Assembly (NCBI RefSeq): GCF_003945595.2
Contig: NW_024104893.1
Coordinates: 82,187 to 146,186, forward strand
Reading direction: 5' to 3'
From: Pipra filicauda
Lineage: Eukaryota > Chordata > Aves > Passeriformes > Pipridae
Length of the DNA stretch: 64,000 nt
Each line of letters starts with the position of its first letter. Within the stretch, counting starts at the first letter, position 1. The position numbers were made by a program, and so were the translations under genes. This document shows, piece after piece, positions 56,516 through 64,000 of the stretch. The notes beneath the pieces are model-generated. The model was not told the origin of the DNA. It worked only from the letters and a program-made list of their open reading frames with translations, and did not search any database.

Positions 56516-57490
56516 GCGCCCAGTCAGTCCCAGGATGATCCCAGTTACTCCTGGTCTCTCCCAGTAGCTCCCAGTTTCCTCCATGTGGTCCCACTCATTC
56601 CCAGTTGCCCCCAGAAGCTTCCAGCATGATCCCAGTTGCTCACAGCCACTTCCAGTCATCCCCAGTGCACTCCAAGTTGCTCCCAGTGTGATCCCAATCA
56701 CCTCCTGCATGATCCCACTCACTCCTGGTATGATCCCAGTATGACCCCAGTCACCCTCAGTGTGGTCTCAGTTGCTCCCCTCATGGGCCAAGCTTCTCCC
56801 ACTGTGATCCCAGTATGATCCCAGTTGACCCCAGTATGGTCCCAGTTGCTCCCAGTTGCCCCTAGCACAGATCCAGTCACTCCAAGTATGATCCCGGTCT
56901 TCCCTCCTGACAGTCCCACTCAATCCCAGTTGCTTCTATTGTAGATCCAGTCACTCACAGTTCCTTCCAGTTGCCCCCAGCCTGGTCCTAATTCCCCTTC
57001 ACGTAGTCCCAGTCACTCCCAGTATGGTCCCAGTCACCCCCACCATGGTTGCAGACACTCCCAGTATATCCCAGTAGAGCCCTCAGCATGCTCATAGTCC
57101 TTCCCAGTCACTCCCAGATGCCCCAGTAACATTCCAGTTTCCACCAGTATGATTCCAGTGACTCCAAGGCCCTCCCACTATATCCTATGTGGCCTCCAGT
57201 TGCTCCCAGTAGGCCTCAGTGTGGTCCCAGTTGCTCCCAGTATGATCCCTGTTGCCCCAGTTCTGGTCCTGGAGGGTCCCAGTGTGCTCAGATCCTGCTC
57301 CCGGGGGGTCCTGCTGGGTCCCAGTCCTGGTCCCGGTGTATCCTGGTGTCCCGATCCATTCCAGTCTGTCCCAGAGCATCCCATTCCATCCCAGTCCATC
57401 CCAGTCCACCCCAGTCCATCCCAGTCTGTCCCAGTCCATCCCAGTCCATCCCAGTCCATCCCAGTCCGTCCCAGTCCCTTCCCAGCAGCC
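56516..57490 (+). repeat. degenerate 10-bp repeats (CCCAGTxxxx)
   Basis: About 900 bases of loose 'cccagttgct', 'cccagtatgat' units, becoming regular 'cccagtccat' at 57365-57480. Similar units occur in class II beta intron 2 (39125-39170, 41935-42010). Confidence 0.8.
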
Positions 57491-57589
57491 GCCGCCGTTT
57501 CCCGGGTCCTGCCCCCCCCGCCCCCCCAAGATGCTGACGGGGGTCGGGGCTCCGTCTTTGCCCTCGTCTCCCTGGGCCTGCCTGGAATG

Positions 57590-57885
57590 AAGGGGCCGCT
57601 GGGACACTGCGGGACCTCCTGAAACCAAAGGAACCCTGGGAGAATTTGGGTACTCCTGGAATCAAGGCACAATTGGGACACTGCAGGGCCCCATGGAAAA
57701 AAAGGAACCTTGTGACACTGCGGAATTCATGGAATCCAGGGGCCTTTGTGACAGGGGGGCCTCATGGAACCAAAGGAACCCTGAGGTGTTTCAGAAGGTC
57801 ATGGAATCAAGGGGCCACTGGGACACTGCAGGGCCTCTGGGAATTAAAGGAACACTGGGACACTGGGGCAGGACATCCCCCCTGC
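57590..57885 (+). repeat. tandem repeat, about 35-50-bp units
   Basis: Units combine 'gggacactgcagggcc' with 'atggaatcaaggggcc'. The reverse complement family is at 61500-61880. Confidence 0.65.
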
Positions 57886-58500
57886 AATGGCCCCAAGACA
57901 ATGCCCCATTTGCAAAGGGGTCAGTGCTGAGCTGAGAGAGGGCCAGGCCAAGGCAGGAGATGTTGGACCCCAGACTGGTTTGACCCCAAATGAAGCCCCT
58001 GATGGTGAGGGAACCCCTGGAGTCCAAGGACTGTCAGTCCCTGGGTTTCTACCAGAAAGGGCCAGTCCCCTTTCCCAGGGGCAGGTTCTTCCAACAGAAC
58101 CCTTCTTGGGGGTGTGTGGAGATTCCTGCCTTGGCTGGGGACCCCCTCAAGGTCACTGCTGGAGGTTGAGAGCCGAGATCTCCCCAGGAGCGCTGCTCTG
58201 GGGGAGTTCCATCCATCTCTAATTAAGAATGATTGCTTGTTTGTCACCTTTAGTAGAATTGCTTCAACAATTGCTTTAGTGTAGTGCCCTGTCCTCCCTT
58301 ATCCTGTACTACTGGTAGTTTTAGTGTGTATGTTGTGCAGTAAATAATTTAGATGAAGATCTTTTATCTGATGATTTGTAACTCTAAACAATTCATTTTC
58401 TGTCAATAGAACTTATTTGTCATCATTAAACTCAGGGGACAAAAGTGATTCAGTCACACCTCTGTAATTCCTCTAAACTTCAACTGTTGGCACAATGCAA
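57886..58500. other. no gene seen
   Basis: Short open frames without domains. 58.25-58.45 kb is AT-rich. Confidence 0.35.
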
Positions 58501-58524
58501 GGCTGAGATTGGATCCAGCAGCCC

Positions 58525-58610
58525 CCAGAATCCCACAGTAAGTTGGGAACTCAGGGGGGCCACCCCCCTTTCCCAACCCCCCAGTGCCCAAAGACCCCCT
58601 TGGGACCGTC
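58525..58610 (-). pseudogene. possible class II beta intron 1 relic
   Basis: 'gttgggaactcaggggggcc' and 'cccctttcccaaccccc' match 49325-49385 in intron 1 of the second class II copy. No exon is nearby. Confidence 0.4.
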
Positions 58611-58734
58611 GGACCCACCAGACCATTCCCCTTTTCCACCCCTCTCCCTGTTCCTTCTACTCTCCCACTGTCCCCTCGATCCCCAATTTCCCCCCCGAAT
58701 AGTTTTGGGGTCCCAACCCCCACTTTTTGCCCCC

Positions 58735-58985
58735 TCTCCTGTGGGTGCTGAAGGAGAAAATGAGGCTGCACACCCAGAGTTCCATTTTGGGACTTGTCCC
58801 CCGACACTTTTTGGTGCCCCTTTTATTCCTGTTCTCTTGTGAGCAGCACCTGGTGTTTGTCTTTCAGTCCATCGGAATTCCCAAAGCAGTGCCCTGATCC
58901 CACACCTTCCCCTCCCCTCATGTGCTGGCTGTTCAACCACCAGAGAAAAACACAGGCTGGTCATGCAGGCTGGTTAAAGAGCATT
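58735..58985 (+). repeat. interspersed repeat, copy 1
   Basis: Shares 'gagaaaatgaggctgcacac', 'agagttccattttgggac' and 'ccaccagagaaaaacacag' with 61130-61385. Family not recognised. Confidence 0.55.
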
Positions 58986-59949
58986 TCCACTTGGAGAAAC
59001 AACCTTCTCTCTCTCCAAGCACTCAGCCAAGGTCCATCCTCCCTTTGCATTCCCGTGAACTCAGGGCAGGTGCAGAGTGACTCCGCTTGGTCCCACCTCT
59101 GCCCCTGTTCTGTTTGGACACGCAGAGTTCACGGCCAAGAGGGCCAGGACCCGAGCTCCTTGTCTTGGGGCTTGTCCCATGCGCTTCCAGAGGACTTGGA
59201 ATATTGAAACCAGACAGATTCTGAAACCCCTGCTCCTGGTGCTGCCACAGTGCCCATCCACTGGCACTGCAGGCATGGCCTGCACTGAATGGCCAGTGCA
59301 GCAGGAGCTCTTCTGCCCACGGGAATTATTAATGATAAATGGAGGGCAGGCACGTTTTGAGCTGTGACACAACTCAAATAACAAGGATTACTTACAGGGG
59401 TGTTAAAGGTATTGTCAGTCACACGGATCACAACGTCAGGTGTGGCCAAGAAGGCATCTGAGTGACAGGGACACACCATGGCTGAGTCATTAACCAGTCA
59501 GGAAGAGTTGGTAGACCCAGTGAATTCCCCCTAGAACAGTGTCTTCCCGATGGGACATGTGGGCAGGGCTTGCTGTGCTCAGCATTCCCTGCCTGCTCCC
59601 GGGATTCCTGAGGGACAGTCTCTGCATCTGCAGGATCAGATTGCGGGCTGGGTCTGCTCAGGATAAGGTTCCATCAGAGGGGCTGGAAGCCAGCAGGGTC
59701 CTGTGGGAGACAGAAGACAAGCACAGCCCTTCCCCACACTGAGCACTCGAGTGGACCTTGTCATTGGGTGTCTTCTTGTGGGGTTTTGTTCAATACTTGT
59801 TGATTCATATTCAAAAAACTAAGGGTAAATACAGGTTTGTGATGATGATGATGATTTACTTGGGGTGTCACGTTCACCCTTTTTTGTTTTAATCCAGAGC
59901 ACTCATTTCTTGCACCTGGGATAGGCTACAAGTGATAAGACCACATTTA
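58986..59949. other. no gene seen
   Basis: No exon, RNA gene or clear element was recognised. There is a short (GAT)n run near 59840. Confidence 0.35.
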
Positions 59950-60225
59950 CAGTTTTTTGGTTTTCTTTCTTCTTCTTTTTTCTCTTTCTTTTTTCTTTCT
60001 TCTTTCCTTTTTTCTCCTTTTTTTCTTTTTTCTTTCTTTTTTTCTTTTTTCTTTTTTCTTTCATTCTCTTTTTCTCATTTTTTTTTCTTTTTTTGTTTTT
60101 ATCTTTCTCATTTTTTTTTTTTTTTCTTTCTTTTTTCTCTTTTTTCTCCTTTTTCTCTTTTTTCTTCCTTTTTTTTTATTTTCTTTGTTTTCCTTTTTTT
60201 CCTTTTTTCTTTTATTTCCCATCGT
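59950..60225 (+). repeat. polypyrimidine (T/C) tract
   Basis: About 270 bases almost entirely of T and C, dominated by TTTTCTTTC-like units. Phe/Leu/Ser-rich open frames here are compositional artefacts. Confidence 0.9.
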
Positions 60226-61120
60226 TTTCTATCAGTTGTATTTTCAAGGAAGATTCAAACACACATCAAAACAATCTCCTCGTACATATCTTACAACAAC
60301 AGATAATCTGGCACTGTTCCAGGTTCGTGAGGATTCCCAAGATCACAAACACTGAGACACGAAGGCTGGAAATGAAGCAACTTTATCCTGTCCCTTGCCA
60401 TAGCGTTCAATCCACACCCAGCCCTGGATTTCTGGAAGCTGCTGGGCAGGAGCAGGAGATGGAGCTGGTGCTCAGGAGGGGCAGGCAGGCCGTGCACTTT
60501 CCCTTGGAGGCACTTCAATTCTCCAGGAGATCCAGTGGTTCCAGGGCTGTGTGTCCATTCTTCAGCCATCCAGCCCCGGCGCGGCCGCAGCCAAAAGCAG
60601 CCCCGTTTCCCAAAAGTGCTGTGAGGAAGGACGGGGGTGGAAAACCCCCACAGGAGGTAAATGAGCACCATTGAAGGCAGGAGAGAGACCCCCCACAGGA
60701 GGGAGATTCCCACGAGTCAAGGTGGGAGACAGAGCCCTCAGCAGAGGCCCTAAAGCCCCGTCAGCGGGGACATCAACAGGCTGAGCAGCAGAGCAGATAC
60801 AAACGGCAGGGAATACATCCTCCTCCTCCCCAGAGATGTCGTCCAACAAGTCTAAAAGATGCGTTTTCAAGTGTCCAAATTGAAATTGCTCATCCATAAC
60901 CTTCTGTCCTGCTGTGTTCAAGACCTGTTGCAAAATCTTCCAGTAAAGTCGGTGTTCCTGGGAAATTCCCTGCCCCGTTGTTCCGACAGGGCTCCGCAGA
61001 TCCCTGTGCCGGGGGCTCCACTGTCCCATTCCCACGGGATGAATGCCGGCACTTCCCACCTCCATCAAGTGGCAGGTGCTGGGAGAGTGTCCCAGAGCTC
61101 AGGTCACACCTTGGGGACAC
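60226..61120. other. no gene seen
   Basis: Ordinary noncoding sequence. No domain was found in the open frames. Confidence 0.35.
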
Positions 61121-61124
61121 CAGA

Positions 61125-61385
61125 GATGGGGCTGAAGGAGAAAATGAGGCTGCACACACAGAGTTCCATTTTGGGACCTGTCCGCCCATCTTTCCAGCAT
61201 CCCCCTTTCATTGGGGTTCCTTTGGAAACAGCGCCTGGGGTTTGTCTTTTAGTCCACTGGAATTCCCAAATCACCCCAAAGCAGTGCCCTGATCCCACAC
61301 ATTCCCCTCCCTCATGTGCTGGCTGTGTTCAGCCACCAGAGAAAAACACAGACTGCCATGCAGACCCTTCCAAGTGATTTTCCAC
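61125..61385 (+). repeat. interspersed repeat, copy 2
   Basis: Direct-oriented relative of 58735-58985. Confidence 0.55.
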
Positions 61386-61499
61386 TTTGGCAAACAGCAC
61401 TCTGGATTGAAAACACCAGTCAAGGCCAAAACACTCCTTGTTGATCCTGATTAACTGAACGCAGCTGCTGCTGCCTTAACTTGTTCCCACAAAAATTCT

Positions 61500-61885
61500 C
61501 AGGTTTCCTCTGCTTCCAGGAGGCCCCCCATGTCACAATGGCCCCTTGATTCCATGGGGTTCCAAAATGTCTCAGGAATCCTTTGGTCCCATGACCCCCC
61601 ATATCCCAGTGCCCCCTTGGTTCCATGAGGATGCACAGTCTCAGAATTCCTTGGTTTCAATGAGGCTTTGTAATGTCCCAATGGCCCCTTGATTCCAGGA
61701 GTTTCCACAGTGTCCCAACAGCTCCTTGGTTCCAGGAGGCCCTGCAGTGTCCTAAAGGCCTCCTGATTCCCCAGGGTTTCGCAGTGTCCCGCTGTTCCTT
61801 TTGTTCCGTGAGGATCCGCAGTGGAACAGGGTCCCTTTGGGGCCATAAGGCCCTGCAGGGTCACAGTGACCCCCTGATTCTGGGA
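61500..61885 (-). repeat. tandem repeat related to 57590-57885, inverted
   Basis: Units 'aatggccccttgattcca' and 'cagtgtcccaacagctcct' are complementary to those at 57.6-57.9 kb. Confidence 0.6.
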
Positions 61886-61889
61886 GGTT

Positions 61890-62165
61890 CGGAAATATCT
61901 CAGGGCTGAGAAAACTGGGATTGTTCAGGCTGGAGAGGAGAAGGCTTTGGGGTGACCTAATTGTGGCCTTCCAGTGCCTGAAGGGAGCCAACAAGAAAGA
62001 TGGAGAGAGACTTTGGACAAGGGCCTGGAGTGACAGGACAAGGGGCAGTGGCTTCACACGGATAGAGGGAAGGGTTGGAGGAGATAGTAGGAAGGAATTC
62101 TTTCCTCTGAGGGTGCTGAGATGCTCTTTAAGGCCCCTCCCAACCCAAAGCATTCCATGATTCTG
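61890..62165 (+). mobile_element. CR1 LINE 3'-end fragment
   Basis: 'ttgttcaggctggagagga', 'acctaattgtggccttcca', 'ggaattctttcctctgaggg' and the terminal 'ccatgattctgggactgg' are of CR1 type. Truncated. Confidence 0.8.
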
Positions 62166-63206
62166 GGACTGGTGGGTGAGGTGGTGGTCGGAGCCATCTG
62201 GGGCACAGGGACACAAAATGAGGGAGTTTTCCATTGTGGGGGAAGGAAGGAGGGGGCAGCAGAACTGACACCTTGGACACCAGGCAGGCAGGCTTTGGTT
62301 TTCCTGGGAGAATGATGGATGGAGTCCCCTGGGAGTCAGTCCTGAAGAACAAAAGAGTCCAGGAAGGCTGGAGGTGCTTTAAGAAGGAAATCTTCAAGCT
62401 CCAGGAGCTGTGCCCATGTGCCCTAAGACAAGCCAGGGGGCAAAAAGCACAGCTTGGTTAAAGAGAGAACTCAGACTGGAACTCAGGGGAAAAAAGAGAG
62501 TGTCTCACCTCTGGAAGGAGGGGCAGGAAACTTGGGAGAACACAAGGATGTGGTGAGGTCATGTAGGGGGAAAATTAGAAAGGCCAAAGACAAACTGGAA
62601 CTGAATTTGGCCACTGCACTTGCAGACAGCAAAGAATGTGTCTCTAAATCCATGGGCTCCAGCCAAAGCCATGGAATTTGTTTCCTTTGGGTTGAAGGTC
62701 AGACTGTGCCTGTGTCCAGCCCAGAGGCTCAGAAAAGCATTTCGGGGGGAGGTTTCTGAGGGCAGCACTAACCAGACTTTTGTGTGTGTGTGTGAGACAG
62801 GCAGAAGCACAAATGCCTGCACAGCCCAGAGCAGTCAGTGTGGGGCTGTGCTTGCTGCTGCAGAGACCCCCAAGGAACAAACCCAGGGGATAGTTTGGGT
62901 TTATTCCTTGCTCTGTGTCAGTGGAATAGGATGTTCCACAGGAGCTCTGTCCCCCTCTGTGGCACCGGGCGGCTCGAAGCTGAAGGGGGGGGTCAAGTGC
63001 AAGTTCCCTTCTGAAGTGTGTGTCCCTAGGGAGGACACTTGCCTTATTATTGCTTGTTATTTGTAATACAGATGCACCACACCTAAGGATGGATTCTGTA
63101 GAATATGTGCCATAGATATTTGGGTTGGGTCTGGCTGAGCTGCAGTTCAGTTCAGTTGACTTTCTGATGGGCAACTGGGCCCATCCCCCTCCTCCAGTGC
63201 AGAAGA
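62166..63206. other. no gene recognised
   Basis: 62.2-62.7 kb is purine-rich and could be an old LINE or LTR interior. A (TG)n stretch lies near 62780. No coding exon is supported. Confidence 0.3.
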
Positions 63207-63727
63207 TGTCAAGCCCCCAAAAGGCGGGAAGAGCCGAGTTTACCACGCCCTCCACATGAACTCCGCGCCAAAAAGGGGGACACCCCCCTATGAAAACAAC
63301 TCCCCGCCTTGGGGGAGGTGCAAAGGATATGGATATTGACTGGTGACTTTGGGGGTTTGGGGGGGATTTTTCCTTCTTCTCCCCCCACCGCCTGCGGATC
63401 CAGACCATTGCTTTTTACATGGCTGGATCCCGTGGGCGGTGACTATAGACGTTTTTACCACTCTCATCTTTTTTCTTGCTCTCCCTTACTCTTACCCTGT
63501 CTTTCTCTCCCCAATGCATTTTTCTCCTCCCCCAAAAGGTTCTCCTTGTTATATGACAGCCCCCAAAATGCTGGCATACCTGTTGATACAAAATTGTTAA
63601 AATAAACCTTGTCAATATGTTTTCAGACACCGATTATTTAGTGTTGTTTCACTTTAATCCACCCCAAGGGAATTATTGATAAAACCTGAGTTACCCCCCT
63701 GCCTTTTTCCTGGGGCGGGTCGTAACA
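63207..63727 (+). mobile_element. diverged solo LTR related to the class II provirus
   Basis: 63425-63727 aligns closely with the second half of the provirus LTR (same 'caccgattatttagtgt', 'ttgttaaaataaa' and final GGGCGGGTCGTAACA). The first half is more diverged and the start at TGTCAAGCCC is tentative. There is no internal region. Confidence 0.7.
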
Positions 63728-64000
63728 GTCACTGCTGTGCCTGTGATGTCACTGCTGTCCCTGTGATGTCACTGCTGTCTCTGTGATGTCACTGCAGTCC
63801 CTGTGATGTCACTGATGTCTCTGTGATGTCACCAATGTCTCTGTGATGTCACTGCAGTCCCTGTGATGTCACCACTGTCTCTGTGATGTCACCATTGTCT
63901 TTGTGATGTCACCGCTGTCCCTGTGATGTCACTGCTGTTATTGTGATGGCACTGCTGTTATTGTGATGTCACTGCTGTCCCTATGATGTCACTATTGTCC
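63728..64000 (+). repeat. 20-bp minisatellite running off the right edge
   Basis: About 13 units of 'gtcactgctgtccctgtgat', each junction forming TGATGTCAC. It starts directly at the LTR end. Confidence 0.92.

Noticed and set aside
59932..60355. Phe/Leu/Ser-rich frame resembling a membrane protein
   Set aside because: It is purely the polypyrimidine tract.

Overview
The window is vertebrate, almost certainly avian, nuclear DNA from an MHC region. The evidence is intron-split genes with consensus splice sites and no bacterial-type operons, several CR1 LINE 3' ends, LTR retroelements, many GC-rich minisatellites, MHC class II beta and class I gene pieces, NK-type C-type lectin-like genes and an avian-style C2H2 zinc-finger gene. 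Class II genes with a short GC-rich intron 1, linked to NKR-P1-like and CLEC2-like lectins, recall the chicken B-NK/B-lec arrangement. The dense duplication and LTR load suggest a songbird, but the species cannot be read from the sequence.

Layout. About 0-35 kb is a lectin cluster with four gene types. Type A (NKR-P1/KLRB1-like, six exons) is found as A1 (minus, 143-1675, cut by the left edge), A2 (plus, 11918-14449), A3 (minus, 30959-32921) and a last-exon relic A4 (6410-6569). Type B (CLEC2D/B-lec-like, five exons) is B1 (plus, 3749-5617), B2 (minus, 16519-18220) and B3 (plus, 27267-29109). Type C (CLEC2-like) has one intact gene, C1 (7616-8955), plus 3'UTR relics. Type D (21993-23643) is a single-copy, GC-rich, six-exon lectin receptor whose tail carries a hemITAM-like motif. 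Roughly 11-20.7 kb and 24.4-34 kb are two arms of an imperfect inverted repeat with D on the axis. Exon reconstruction shows B2, C1 and D with no visible lesion and A1 intact as far as seen. B1 has lost its first splice donor. A2, A3 and B3 carry stop codons and other damage.

About 37-52 kb is the MHC part. It holds a class II beta gene with open exons (38122-43103) and a recent internally deleted provirus in intron 2. A second class II beta copy in inverted orientation (49843-48984) keeps only exons 1-2 and breaks off into LTR-like sequence. A class I fragment (TM and cytoplasmic exons only) abuts another LTR. X-Y type class II promoter elements lie upstream of both class II copies and, unexpectedly, inside intron 2 next to a decayed start of a beta-2 exon.

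About 52-64 kb holds a GC-rich promoter-like block, a C2H2 zinc-finger gene truncated by an in-frame TGA, long minisatellites, CR1 and LTR fragments, a polypyrimidine tract and a 20-bp tandem repeat running off the right edge.

How the parts could work together: by analogy with mammalian NKR-P1/CLEC2 pairs, type A/D products would be NK-type receptors and type B/C products their membrane ligands, sitting beside class II. That pairing is inference. The exon structures are read directly, with splice phases checked across each gene.
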